From: Acidobacteriota bacterium
GTDB lineage: Bacteria; Acidobacteriota; Terriglobia; Acidiferrales; UBA7541
Direction of reading: 5' to 3'
Length of the DNA: 64,000 bases
Assembly (NCBI GenBank): GCA_013289955.1
Contig: JABCYZ010000017.1
Span: forward strand, 1-64,000
Positions 41,536-49,694 of the stretch are shown here, one piece after another. The number at the start of each line of letters is the position of its first letter. The stretch's first letter is position 1. Position numbers and translations under genes: made by a program. The notes below the pieces were generated by a model, which did no database searches, was not told where the DNA came from, and saw nothing but the letters and a program-made list of their open reading frames with translations.

Positions 41536-41668
41536 GTCACCGTGGAAAAAACACCAAAACGGGCGGGAGCGACCCCACTTTTTCGGCTTTCAGCCGCCCA
41601 AAAAGTTCGTGGGGTCGCTCCCGCCCTCCGGCACGGTAAATCGTGCCGGCCGTTTTTTCCACGGTGAC
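41536..41668 (+). other. Very long nested inverted repeat in the transfer operon
   Basis: Two nested perfect stems: 41536-41552 with 41652-41668 (17 bp) and 41561-41578 with 41609-41626 (18 bp). Inside are two smaller hairpins, CGGCT-TTC-AGCCG at 41584-41596 and GCACG-GTAAAT-CGTGC at 41631-41646. It separates the 40423 gene from the gene at 41711, whose AAAGGAG follows. It has the same nested style as L1 and L2 but no shared sequence. It may be a transcript element, a terminator with read-through, or a DNA site. Confidence 0.8.
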
Positions 41669-41710
41669 AGGGATTTCGGATGAGAACCAAATCACCAAAG
41701 GAGAACCAAC

Positions 41711-41953
41711 ATGCCGATCGTTAAGAAAGCACCGGGGATCATGACTCGCGAGGTAAAACTCGAAGAGCCAGTCAATGAGCTGCTCGAAGACTACGCTCGT
41801 TTCATCGAGAGCAACGCCGACCATGTCATCAACGCCGTCCTGAAAAAAGTGCTCTGGCGGGATCAGGACTACCGGAAGTGGCGCGAAGCGCGCCGCACGG
41901 CCCAGTCCGGCACTGACAAAGCCCAACCCACCGAAGCGCGAGGGAGGGCCTAA
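41711..41953 (+). CDS. Small protein upstream of the coupling protein
   Basis: An 80-residue protein: TREVKLEEPVNELLEDYARFIE, SNADHVINAVLKKVLWRD, then a basic and disordered tail. The first half could be a ribbon-helix-helix DNA binder, such as an accessory relaxosome protein. AAAGGAG precedes the ATG, and its stop overlaps the start of virD4 (41953). It follows the long inverted repeat at 41536-41668, a tempting binding site, but this is inference. Confidence 0.6.
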   Translation: MPIVKKAPGIMTREVKLEEPVNELLEDYARFIESNADHVINAVLKKVLWRDQDYRKWREARRTAQSGTDKAQPTEARGRA

Positions 41954-43947
41954 TGCAAAGAACACTCGAATCGCGCGTCTTCATCTCGGCCATCCTCGCA
42001 ATGGCCACAGGAGCGTTCCTGTTTTACACGCACCCGTTCCCGGACGAGCAGATCTTTCTGCACGTCATCAGCCTGCGCGCTCCCCATGCTTTCTTGAGCT
42101 TCAAATACCTCTACTACGCACTCCTTTTCACCACGCCTTACCTCGTCTGCTCGACGGCGCTTTCGGGCCTCTACATTTTTACTCTGAAAGCACGTCGCAC
42201 CATCTCGCCTGGACGCCTTCCCCAATATCCCGACGCCAGCAAGAGAGATGACCTCTTTCTTGTCATCGGCGAAGTCCACAACCCGCGCAAGCCGGTGCCC
42301 GCCAAGGCCCCCTATTGGCTCACCATTCCCGAGCGCGGTCTATTCACGGGAATCGCCATCTTGGGGGCTATTGGTAGTGGCAAGACGAGTTGCTGCATGC
42401 TTCCGTTTGCCGAACAAATTCTCGCCTACAAAGCTGCCGATAAAGAGAAGCGCATCGGTGGGCTAGTTCTTGAGGTGAAGGGCGATTTTTGCCGGAAGGT
42501 AAAAGACATCCTCGATCGGCATCAGCGGGCCGAGGATTACATCGAAATCAGTCTCGATTCCGAGTACTGCTACAACCCACTCCATAACGATCTCGACGCC
42601 TACGCTCTCGCGTACAACATCGCCTCGCTTTTGAACAACCTTTTTGGTCGTGGCAAGGAGCCGTTCTGGCAGCAGGCGTACACCAACCTCGTGAAGTTCA
42701 TTATCCTTCTTCATAAGGCCGCCTACGACTACGTCACCTTCTTCGATGTCTACCAGTGCGCCATCTCTCCGCCTCTGCTCGAAGAACGGATCGACGAGGC
42801 CGAGCAGATCATTCTCGGACGCCACTACGTGGCGATCACGTCGAAGGTCTTTGGCGAGCGGACCGCGGACCTTGCGGGGCTTGGTTTCGTGCACGACCAG
42901 AAGGAAGACCGCTACCTTGCACCGGCCACCCGAGAACTGCGGGACATATTAAGGATGCAGGGCATTCCATCCGAGGCTCGCACGGTCTTGGACCCGGCCC
43001 AAGCCAATCCCGAAAAACTTGCCCAACTCGAAGCCGTCCAGCGCTGGTTCCACGACGATTGGAAAAGAATCGAGCCGAAACTCCGCACCTCCATCGTCGA
43101 AGGTGTCTCCGTCTTCCTTTCGCTCTTCGATGACAATCCAAAAGTGAAGCGAGTCTTCTGCCCGAAGAAGGAGTGTTACGACCCCCAGAAGAACGCCAAC
43201 AACCAGTTCGGAAAGCCTCTGCCTTCGTTTAGCTGGCTTATCGAGCATGGGGCGGTAGCCGCACTGAATTTCCCCATCGGCATGAACGCCGGCCTCGCCA
43301 AGGCTTTGGGCGTGATGATGAAGCTCGATTTCGAGCGCGCCGTGCTCAATCGTGTTCCGAAAATCGAAGCACATCCCGAACAGTATTTCCGGCAGGTTCT
43401 CTTCCTTTGCGACGAGTACCAGCACTTCGCAACCGTGGGCGCAAGCGACCCGACCGGCGACGAAAAATTCTTCAGCCTCTCGCGCCAGCCGAAATGCATC
43501 CCAATCATCGCTACCCAGAGCATCAGCTCGCTGCGATCCGCCCTTCCCGCCGAAAGCTGGCGAACCCTTCTCCAGACCTTCCGCACCAAGATTGTTCTCT
43601 CGTTGTCCGATGACTTCTCAGCGCGGACGGCGAGCGATTTCTGTGGACGGGAAGACCAATTGAAAGTCAGCTACAGCTTGTCCGAAAGCGGCCACGATAC
43701 CAAAGTCAGTTGGCTCACCGGCAAAGCCCTCTCTCACAAGGCCAACATCATCGCCTCAAAGAGCTACAACACCCAGAGCGACTACCGCTTCGACATGAAG
43801 ACCTTCATGGAGCTGCGCAACGCCCAGTCCGTCGTTCTTGCCTACGACGGAATCGACCCGAAGCCACCGATGTATTGCTACCTGAAGCCTTACTACAACG
43901 ACCCCAACGAGTCGTATTTTGTCCAACTCGCTAAAGGAAAACTTTGA
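41953..43947 (+). CDS. virD4: VirD4/TraG-like coupling ATPase
   Basis: A 664-residue type IV coupling protein. Two transmembrane segments lie near residues 8-25 and 55-75. The Walker A motif is GAIGSGKTS (K144), VLEVKGDF follows, and Walker B is VLFLCDEYQHF. Further hallmarks are IPIIATQSISSLRS and TFRTKIVLSLSD. It brings the processed DNA to the channel. The presence of both VirD4 and VirB4 indicates a DNA-transfer system rather than a pure secretion system. Confidence 0.93.
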   Translation: MQRTLESRVFISAILAMATGAFLFYTHPFPDEQIFLHVISLRAPHAFLSFKYLYYALLFTTPYLVCSTALSGLYIFTLKARRTISPGRLPQYPDASKRDDLFLVIGEVHNPRKPVPAKAPYWLTIPERGLFTGIAILGAIGSGKTSCCMLPFAEQILAYKAADKEKRIGGLVLEVKGDFCRKVKDILDRHQRAEDYIEISLDSEYCYNPLHNDLDAYALAYNIASLLNNLFGRGKEPFWQQAYTNLVKFIILLHKAAYDYVTFFDVYQCAISPPLLEERIDEAEQIILGRHYVAITSKVFGERTADLAGLGFVHDQKEDRYLAPATRELRDILRMQGIPSEARTVLDPAQANPEKLAQLEAVQRWFHDDWKRIEPKLRTSIVEGVSVFLSLFDDNPKVKRVFCPKKECYDPQKNANNQFGKPLPSFSWLIEHGAVAALNFPIGMNAGLAKALGVMMKLDFERAVLNRVPKIEAHPEQYFRQVLFLCDEYQHFATVGASDPTGDEKFFSLSRQPKCIPIIATQSISSLRSALPAESWRTLLQTFRTKIVLSLSDDFSARTASDFCGREDQLKVSYSLSESGHDTKVSWLTGKALSHKANIIASKSYNTQSDYRFDMKTFMELRNAQSVVLAYDGIDPKPPMYCYLKPYYNDPNESYFVQLAKGKL

Positions 43948-44918
43948 TGAACGGATTCGAAATGATTCTCCCGTTCTTGAAACCCATCGAACACCTCATT
44001 CTCGACGATTCGATCAGCGAGGTGATGGTGAACGGTCCCGACCGCGTGTTCATCGAAAAACAGGGCTTCCTTCAGCAGGTGCAGGGCGTGTCCATCGGCG
44101 AAAAATCGCTCATGGTTGCCGTGAAGAATATCGCCCGGCGTCTTGGTGACGACATCTCCGAATCGAAGCCCATTCTCGACTCGCGGCTGCCCGATGGCAG
44201 CCGCGTCGCCGCGATCATCCCGCCGTGCAGTCTGGGCGGTGTGACGCTCACGATCCGCAAGTTCAACACCCGCCACTTCGAGATGGAGGATCTGATTCGC
44301 GCTGGAACTCTCGACCGCCCCCTCGCGAACCACCTTGAAGACTACGTACTCGCGCGCAAGAACATCCTTATTAGTGGTGGAACCGGGACTGGCAAGACCA
44401 CCCTTTTATCGATCCTCGGAAAATTCATCCCGCAGGATGACCGGGTGCTCGTCATCGAAGACACGGCCGAGATTCAACTATCGCAAGAAAACCTCGTCCG
44501 GTTTGAAGCACGCCGGGAACAGAATGGTCTTCCGGCAGTGGCCATCCGCGATCTCCTCAAAGCGGCCCTTCGCCATCGCCCGGACCGTATCGTCTTGGGG
44601 GAGGTTCGCGGCGGCGAGGCCTTCGATCTCTTGCAGCTCCTGAACACCGGACACTCTGGAACTCTGTGCACGATCCATGCGAATTCAGCACAACAGGGCG
44701 TCGCGCGATTCACCAGTTGTGTTTTGCAAAGCGGCGTTGAGCTTCCTTACAGGGCGATTAAGACGAACATCGCGGATTCGCTCAACGTCGTGGTCCACGT
44801 CGAGCGCCGACCTGGCCGCAGATACATTTCCGAAGTTCTCCTAGTCAACAGTTACGACGCGGATGCCGACTTGTTCGACTACGGCGCGGTGTTCCTTGCA
44901 AAGCAGGACCGCCCATGA
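43947..44918 (+). CDS. virB11: VirB11/TrbB-type ATPase
   Basis: A 323-residue hexameric secretion ATPase. The N-terminal domain reads DDSISEVMVNGPDRVFIEKQ. The core has Walker A GGTGTGKTT (K150), an Asp box DDRVLVIEDTAEIQL, Walker B RIVLGEVRGGEAFDLL and the His box GHSGTLCTIHAN. It switches the machinery between pilus building and DNA transfer. The ATG at 43947 shares its first base with the virD4 stop. Confidence 0.95.
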   Translation: MNGFEMILPFLKPIEHLILDDSISEVMVNGPDRVFIEKQGFLQQVQGVSIGEKSLMVAVKNIARRLGDDISESKPILDSRLPDGSRVAAIIPPCSLGGVTLTIRKFNTRHFEMEDLIRAGTLDRPLANHLEDYVLARKNILISGGTGTGKTTLLSILGKFIPQDDRVLVIEDTAEIQLSQENLVRFEARREQNGLPAVAIRDLLKAALRHRPDRIVLGEVRGGEAFDLLQLLNTGHSGTLCTIHANSAQQGVARFTSCVLQSGVELPYRAIKTNIADSLNVVVHVERRPGRRYISEVLLVNSYDADADLFDYGAVFLAKQDRP

Positions 44919-45820
44919 CCACCGATAGCAAATTCGCACCGCGATCTCTGACCGCTTCGGAGTATGTCCGGGCACTGTTCGGGCCTGAGGATAGCACCGC
45001 GATCCTCGTGCGCAATCGCTCCACCGGCCACACGGTTCAGACCATTGCCAAGGCGGAGACCATCGCGAGCCCCGACTTTCAAAACTGGCTCGTGGGTCAG
45101 AGTGCCAGTGGCTATGACGTGTTCATGGGAATGAACCCGATTAAGGACGGCGCGTACAGCCGGACCAAGCGAGATATTAAGGATATCCGCCACGTCTATC
45201 TCGACCTCGACAGAAATGGCGACCAAGCTCTCCAAGAGATTCGCAATTCAACCCAAGTCGCAGCGCCAAACTTCGTCCTCGATACTTCGCCGGGCAAGCA
45301 CCAGGTCGTGTGGAAAGTAAGCGGGTTCAGTCAGGATGAGGCGGAAACTCTTCTTCACAACCTCGCAAATAAGTTCGGCGGCGATCTGGCGGCAACCGAC
45401 TCGACGCGCGTGCTACGCCTGCCGGGATTCGCTAACCACAAACTTCCCGAGGAGTTCATCGTTCAGGCGCGCCAAGAAACCGACGCGGTCTACACGCTCC
45501 GCGATTTCACAATTGACGAAGACTCGCCCGAAACGCCCAGGCACTCTGGTGACTACCGACAACGCGAGCGCACAACCCCGGCTGACCACAAAAGCCAATC
45601 CGAGCACGATTGGGCTTATGCGAAGCGCGCCCTCTCCCGAGGCGACGACCCCGAAGTCGTGATCCAGCGCATCGCCGACTACCGCTCCGCCGACAAGGAC
45701 GACCCCGACTACTACGCTCGTCACACAGTGATGAAGGCTCGAGGTGAAATCGCTGGCGGTGCCAGCGCCCGGGAAACCCAAGACACAGAAATAACCCACG
45801 GCCCAATCGAGAGACCGTAG
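44915..45820 (+). CDS. RepB-type primase domain protein
   Basis: A 301-residue protein with the RepB-like primase pattern: HVYLDLDRNGDQAL, NFVLDTSPGKHQVVWKV, GGDLAATDSTRVLRLPGFANHKL. The acidic pair in YLDLD and the DST...RLPG motif fit the archaeo-eukaryotic primase fold. It probably primes complementary-strand synthesis on transferred single-stranded DNA. The last 100 residues are charged and look disordered. It overlaps virB11 by four bases and ends the transfer operon. Confidence 0.8.
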   Translation: MTTDSKFAPRSLTASEYVRALFGPEDSTAILVRNRSTGHTVQTIAKAETIASPDFQNWLVGQSASGYDVFMGMNPIKDGAYSRTKRDIKDIRHVYLDLDRNGDQALQEIRNSTQVAAPNFVLDTSPGKHQVVWKVSGFSQDEAETLLHNLANKFGGDLAATDSTRVLRLPGFANHKLPEEFIVQARQETDAVYTLRDFTIDEDSPETPRHSGDYRQRERTTPADHKSQSEHDWAYAKRALSRGDDPEVVIQRIADYRSADKDDPDYYARHTVMKARGEIAGGASARETQDTEITHGPIERP

Positions 45821-45882
45821 AGAGCGCACAATCGGCGAGAGCAAATGTCCCTCGATTCTAACATCACGCAATTTGATACACT

Positions 45883-45899
45883 TTGTCCTAATAGGACAA
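45883..45899 (+). promoter_or_regulatory. Inverted-repeat operator before the integrase
   Basis: TTGTCCT at 45883-45889 and AGGACAA at 45893-45899 form a perfect inverted repeat with three bases between. It lies 26 bases before the preferred integrase start and follows a GATACACT -10-like sequence, so a repressor bound here would block integrase transcription. Confidence 0.6.
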
Positions 45900-45925
45900 T
45901 TGGACCATCGGGAAAAGAGAACTCG

Positions 45926-47107
45926 GTGGCCCGAAAGCGTTATCAACATGGACGTGTTTTTTTGAAAGGAAAGAAGAAGGAGAAGTGGGTTGGAAGATAC
46001 AGGGAAGATGTGGTGGAGATGGATGGAAATACACGGCGTGTTCGGAGATCCGTCATTCTCGGCACCAAGCGCGAGTTGCCGACAAAACGTCTCGCCGAGC
46101 GTCGTTTGGATGCCATTCTTGCCCGTATCAACTGCCTCGACTATCGCCCTGGGCGTGCCGCCACGTTTGGGGAATTTATTGAGCGGTGGAAGACCGAAGT
46201 GCTGACAACACAAAAGCCATCCTCAGCGCGAGCGGTTCGCTCGCACCTGAAGTGCTACATCATGCCTGAGCTTGGCAAATTGAGGCTCGATCAATTTGGT
46301 GTCGAGAATCAACAAATGTTCATAACTCGTATGCCGGGGAGGGCCACAGAAAAGGCTGTCTCTCGGAAGACCATCCTGAATGTTCTAGGAACACTTTCCA
46401 CGATCCTAACAACAGCCCGCGATTGGGGCTACAACTGCGAACAGATCAGCTTGACCAAACTGCGTCTTCCACCACGCGGGACAGCCTACGAGGCTCCCCA
46501 TTTCACAGTTGAGCAGGTTCAGAAAATTCTGGCCATCGCTCAAGAACCTTGGCGCACCATGTTTTGCATTTTCATGATGGACGGACTGCGAGCAGGCGAA
46601 GCGCTTGGCTTGCAATGGCCTGACATTGATTTTGAACGCAACCTTTTGCACATCCGACGCTCAGCCTGGTACGGCAGATTGCAAACTGCCAAAAGTGAAT
46701 CCAGCGAAACGGTCTTGCCAATTCCGAACCCCTTACTCAATGTTCTCAAGGCTTATCGAGAACAATGGAAACCGAACCCGCAAGGCTTTCTTTTTGTTAC
46801 CCGAAATAACCGACCACCCTCCTCCAACAAAGTCGTGGAATATCACCTCTGGCCGATTCTTGACGCGCTCGAGATCGACCGATGTGGCGTCCACGCATTT
46901 CGTCACACCCATACCGCGCTCTTGCTCGACTCTGGGGCTACGCCAAAAGTCGTACAACGTCAGCTTCGTCACTCCGATGCGCGGACGACGCTGGAGATTT
47001 ACGGGCATATTGTAGGGGATGCGCATCGCGCAGCGGTCGAAAAAGTAGCCTCGATTGTGGACCCTAATGGACCCCAATCGAGTAGAAGCGATAAATGGAT
47101 TCAATAG
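45926..47107 (+). CDS. int: Tyrosine recombinase (integrase)
   Basis: A 393-residue integrase from the GTG at 45926 (ARKRYQHGRVFLKG start, as in related integrases); an ATG at 45845 adds 27 residues through the operator. Arm/core-binding domain at about 70-160 (TFGEFIERWKTEVLT). The catalytic domain has the first Arg in MDGLRAGEALGLQW, then HAFRHTHTALLL, the second His in LRHSDARTTLEIYGH, and its Tyr nucleophile. It is followed directly by the 3' end of a tRNA-Gly at 47121-47152, the classic layout int-att. It is the likely driver of integration and excision of the whole element. Confidence 0.93.
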   Translation: MARKRYQHGRVFLKGKKKEKWVGRYREDVVEMDGNTRRVRRSVILGTKRELPTKRLAERRLDAILARINCLDYRPGRAATFGEFIERWKTEVLTTQKPSSARAVRSHLKCYIMPELGKLRLDQFGVENQQMFITRMPGRATEKAVSRKTILNVLGTLSTILTTARDWGYNCEQISLTKLRLPPRGTAYEAPHFTVEQVQKILAIAQEPWRTMFCIFMMDGLRAGEALGLQWPDIDFERNLLHIRRSAWYGRLQTAKSESSETVLPIPNPLLNVLKAYREQWKPNPQGFLFVTRNNRPPSSNKVVEYHLWPILDALEIDRCGVHAFRHTHTALLLDSGATPKVVQRQLRHSDARTTLEIYGHIVGDAHRAAVEKVASIVDPNGPQSSRSDKWIQ

Positions 47108-47120
47108 GTTAGCCGTGTAC

Positions 47121-47152
47121 GGCGATGGGTTCGATTCCCATCGCCCGCTCCA
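47121..47152 (+). other. Attachment site: 3' end of tRNA-Gly
   Basis: These 32 bases are the T-arm (GGTTCGATTCC core), acceptor 3' strand CGCCCGC, U73 and encoded CCA of a tRNA-Gly. The 5' and anticodon parts are absent, so it is not a functional tRNA but the duplicated end made by integration. It starts 14 bases after the integrase stop, and 27 bases recur at 48063-48089 with one mismatch. Confidence 0.88.
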
Positions 47153-47191
47153 ACAAAATAAGCGTCGCGTCAATACTTTGTTTGTAACTCT

Positions 47192-47587
47192 TCATGACAG
47201 ACGTGTAATACCAGGGAAACTGTCAAAACCTGAATCGAATGTCATGATTTGCTCGATTCCATTGTGTTCCATGACGGCTATATGCACTGCATCGCGCGCA
47301 GACAGCTGCCGATATCCCAAGACAATTTGTTTCGCACGCTCCGCGATGGACCGATCAACAGTCAGCACTTGATCCACGATGCCGATTAGAGCGTCGAACG
47401 CGGGTTGGATTGCGTCGCGGCGGTCGATAGCGACGTAGCGGTGCAAGATCTCCTGCAGAACCTCGGCGTCCGTAACCAGTCTCTGACGCTCGCTGACCAC
47501 TTTTTCGAGCAATCGTCGCGCGTCGCTCTTGTGGGCATGAGGAGCGCCAACCAGATACATGGGAATATTCGAGTCGACCAGAATCAC
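47192..47587 (-). CDS. vapC: VapC-type PIN ribonuclease toxin
   Basis: A 131-residue PIN-domain protein with the full acidic set: ILVDSNIPMY (D5), VLQEILHRY (Glu), LSARDAVHIAVM (Asp) and IMTFDSGFD (Asp). PIN toxins cleave tRNA or other RNA. It overlaps the upstream antitoxin gene by four bases, the standard VapBC layout. It sits between two tRNA-Gly fragments, so it may be cargo of a small insertion or help keep the element in place. Confidence 0.9.
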   Translation of the reverse strand: MILVDSNIPMYLVGAPHAHKSDARRLLEKVVSERQRLVTDAEVLQEILHRYVAIDRRDAIQPAFDALIGIVDQVLTVDRSIAERAKQIVLGYRQLSARDAVHIAVMEHNGIEQIMTFDSGFDSFPGITRLS

Positions 47588-47841
47588 GGATGCGTGCCCG
47601 TTCCGTATCCCTTCTCGATCTCAACGAGCAGGTCATCGATATCAGTCACGGGATAGTCATGTTGTGCTGCCGCGCGGATGATTTCGAGCTTCTTGCTGAC
47701 GCTGCCTACAGGCTCGCGGCGGCAGGCAAGGTCCAGCGCTTGGCGAACCCACTCGGCGATCGACATATGGCGCGAACGCGCGGCGCGTTGAATATCTCGG
47801 TATTCCGGATCCTTTATGATCACTTGCAGGCGTTTAGTCAT
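47584..47841 (-). CDS. vapB: VapB-type ribbon-helix-helix antitoxin
   Basis: An 85-residue antitoxin: TKRLQVIIKDPEYRDIQRAA forms the DNA-binding strand and helix, MSIAEWVRQAL the second helix; the acidic C-terminal tail (DIDDLLVEIEKGYG) would bind and block VapC. It is first in the operon and probably represses it. Confidence 0.85.
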   Translation of the reverse strand: MTKRLQVIIKDPEYRDIQRAARSRHMSIAEWVRQALDLACRREPVGSVSKKLEIIRAAAQHDYPVTDIDDLLVEIEKGYGTGTHP

Positions 47842-48040
47842 AGGAGGAGTCTATCTGGCTCATCACTGTGAGTCAATCGAAGTTCGCCGGCTAGGAATGG
47901 CGGCGTCACCCACAATATTCTGGCTTTCATCAAGGCATCTCACAATCTGTAATAGCTTTCAGTTTCCACCTAGTTTCCAATTAAGGCCGTCATTCGGAAA
48001 GCTAAGTGCCGCCAGATCAGTCGCTTTCAGAGTTTTAGTA

Positions 48041-48089
48041 AGAGCTTCCCAAGCTTCAGACGTGGGTTCGATTTCCATCGCCCGCTCCA
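48041..48089 (+). other. Second tRNA-Gly(CCC) 3' fragment
   Basis: A longer piece than at 47121: anticodon arm with loop TTCCCAA (anticodon CCC at 48048-48050), variable region, T-arm (with G-U pairs), acceptor CGCCCGC, T and CCA. The 5' half (D-arm and acceptor) is absent, so it is a broken tRNA. The last 27 bases nearly repeat 47126-47152. The pair of repeats flanks the vapBC segment. Confidence 0.85.
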
Positions 48090-48412
48090 TAACTGCAAGG
48101 TTCAGTTGACCTTACCCGGCTAAAGCGCTGAAAACCCCTTGTGAATGGCCCATTTTGGTGGGTAGTTGTAGGTCATCAAATTGGTGGGAAGTTTTCTTGG
48201 CGCGCGGATTTGGCGTCATAAGCATCCAAGCAGGTCGCGTCCCCTATCGGGTCGTGGGGTGCTTGCTCACGCACCAGCCAAAAGCGGCCCGTATGGGTTT
48301 TGGAGAACTAATGTGATGAGTCGTGCGGCTGGTGACTCCAGTTGACGGCGGCGACAGTGAAGGGCAAGCGATAACGCATGACAAACTGCCTCGTGCGCGG
48401 TAACTTGGAACT
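48090..48412. other. Degenerate region upstream of UPF0175 genes
   Basis: No intact gene. Positions 48343-48381 resemble 49213-49251, a stretch that encodes a late part of a DUF3368 toxin in another frame. This suggests that a toxin remnant lies here too. The rest shows no recognisable feature. Confidence 0.4.
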
Positions 48413-48685
48413 ATGGAGACCGTGGATGTAAAGTTGCCCTCGGAACCTCTGAGGGTGGCGAATTTGGAGGAGAGTAGCCTCTCACAGGAGGTTGCTCGAT
48501 TGCTGGCCCTCGAACTTTATCGCGAGGATAGGGTCTCGCTCGGACGCGCCGCTGAGCTGTGCCAGACGCCGTTGGCAGCCTTCATGGACTTTGCGACAGA
48601 GCACGGTGTCCCGCCGCTGCGGTACAGCTTTCAGGACCTGGAAGAAGAACGCCAGACTGTTGACGGTCTCGACCGCCGCGGCTGA
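48413..48685 (+). CDS. UPF0175-family antitoxin-like protein
   Basis: A 90-residue protein with the UPF0175 core: LSQEVARLLALELYREDRVSLGRAAELCQTPLAAFMDFATEHGVP. The second part is a helix-turn-helix. Such proteins pair with DUF3368 toxins. It comes just before a related protein at 48713, with 27 bases between. Confidence 0.75.
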   Translation: METVDVKLPSEPLRVANLEESSLSQEVARLLALELYREDRVSLGRAAELCQTPLAAFMDFATEHGVPPLRYSFQDLEEERQTVDGLDRRG

Positions 48686-48712
48686 TCGACATTCTCGTGC
48701 TAAACTTCGGAA

Positions 48713-48988
48713 ATGGAAGTTACGCTGCACATCCCCGACGACATTGCTAAGCGGCTTTCTGCTGCCGGCGGCGATGTGTTCCGCCGAGCGCTCGAAGCCA
48801 TTGCTCTTGAGGGCTACCGCGAGCAAACTCTGACGCTTTACCAGATTTCGGAAATGCTGGGCCTTTCCCGCGTCGAGACTGAGGATTTTCTAGGTCAACA
48901 CCATATTCCTCTGGCTGTGATCGACGAAGCCGAACTGGACCGCGAGGCAGCGCTGTTCGAGGCGGCATTTCGCCGCAACCCGCGTTAG
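48713..48988 (+). CDS. UPF0175-family antitoxin-like protein (second)
   Basis: A 91-residue protein: LHIPDDIAKRLSAAGGDVFRRALEAIALEGYRE, then LTLYQISEMLGLSRVETEDFLGQHHIP, the UPF0175 pattern with a helix-turn-helix. It is paralogous to the previous gene but differs in most positions. It is followed by a broken DUF3368 toxin gene 12 bases downstream, its natural partner. Confidence 0.8.
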   Translation: MEVTLHIPDDIAKRLSAAGGDVFRRALEAIALEGYREQTLTLYQISEMLGLSRVETEDFLGQHHIPLAVIDEAELDREAALFEAAFRRNPR

Positions 48989-49000
48989 CATAGATGCGGG

Positions 49001-49266
49001 ATGAAAGCCGTCTCCAACACCACTCCATTACGCTATCTGATCGCCATCGAGCAGGAATATTTGCTCGGAAGACTGTTTGAGAAGGTATTCGTCCCCATTG
49101 CCGTGCATGAGGAGTTGACGGACGCGAAGACGCCGGAAATTGTCCGTCGCCGCGTGGCCTCTCTGCCTAGCTGGTTTGAGGTTAGGACACGGGAACCGCG
49201 TTAGCGGACCTGTCCCTTGACGGCGGTGAGAGCGGAGGGAAAGCCATCGGGCATGCAGTCCAGCTG
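49001..49266 (+). pseudogene. DUF3368 toxin, frameshifted remnant
   Basis: The first 67 codons (49001-49204) match the start of DUF3368 PIN-like toxins: VSNTTPLRYLIAIEQEYLLG, RLFEKVFVPIAVHEEL, SLPSWFEVRT. The frame then ends where the family normally continues. In another frame the following bases encode LSLDGGESGGKAIGHAV, which resembles the family's L-D-x-G-E motif. A frameshift near 49190-49210 therefore broke the gene. The toxin is probably dead while both antitoxins remain intact. Confidence 0.65.
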
Positions 49267-49322
49267 TGGAAATCCACTCGCCTTTGTTTGTTCTCCAACT
49301 CGGAGATGAGATATTCTTCCGT

Positions 49323-49370
49323 TGAACCCGGATTGACGCCGCAAAAACGCGTCGTCCGGGTTCAGTTTTT
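49323..49370 (+). terminator. Rho-independent terminator
   Basis: TGAACCCGGA at 49323-49332 pairs with TCCGGGTTCA at 49355-49364, followed by a G and a run of six T. It separates the toxin remnant from the following regulator. Confidence 0.75.
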
Positions 49371-49390
49371 TACTTGACATAAACACCATC

Positions 49391-49651
49391 ATGGTGCATA
49401 AGTTGAAAGACGAAAAATTCTCGATTTCAGAAACGGCGAGGTTGTTAGGAATTCATCGTGGGACGATACGCAGGTGGATCAAGAGTGGCTTAATTCCACA
49501 ACCGATTTCCGAGGACATGGCAGGTGCGCGCCTGCGTTATTGGAGCAAGAATGGATTCGCCAAAGTGAAAGAGTATAGGGACAAACATTTTGGCGAAGGA
49601 CGAGGCAAAAGGAACGACCTCAAAAGGAAAAGAATCGGGAGAACCAAATAG
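49391..49651 (+). CDS. MerR-like helix-turn-helix protein
   Basis: An 86-residue protein: FSISETARLLGIHRGTIRRWIKSGLIPQPI is a MerR/excisionase-like helix-turn-helix, followed by a wing (ARLRYWSKNGFAKVKEYRD) and a very basic tail. Such small proteins act as excisionases or regulators on mobile elements. The start ATG lies inside an inverted repeat, CACCAT-C-ATGGTG at 49384-49396, next to TTGACA at 49374, so self-repression is likely. There is no ribosome site; a leaderless message or later start is possible. Confidence 0.65.
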   Translation: MVHKLKDEKFSISETARLLGIHRGTIRRWIKSGLIPQPISEDMAGARLRYWSKNGFAKVKEYRDKHFGEGRGKRNDLKRKRIGRTK

Positions 49652-49657
49652 GGTCAC

Positions 49658-49694
49658 GGGACGCATTCGGTGCTAGTAACACCGAACGCGTCCC
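49658..49694 (+). terminator. Long stem-loop after the MerR-like gene
   Basis: A 15-bp stem with one mismatch (49658-49672 with 49680-49694) and a seven-base loop. It has no T-run, so it may be a processing or attenuation signal. From here to 49966 no gene is recognised. Confidence 0.5.

Noticed and set aside
47121..47152. Functional tRNA gene
   Set aside because: Only the T-arm and acceptor 3' strand are present; the anticodon and 5' half are missing.
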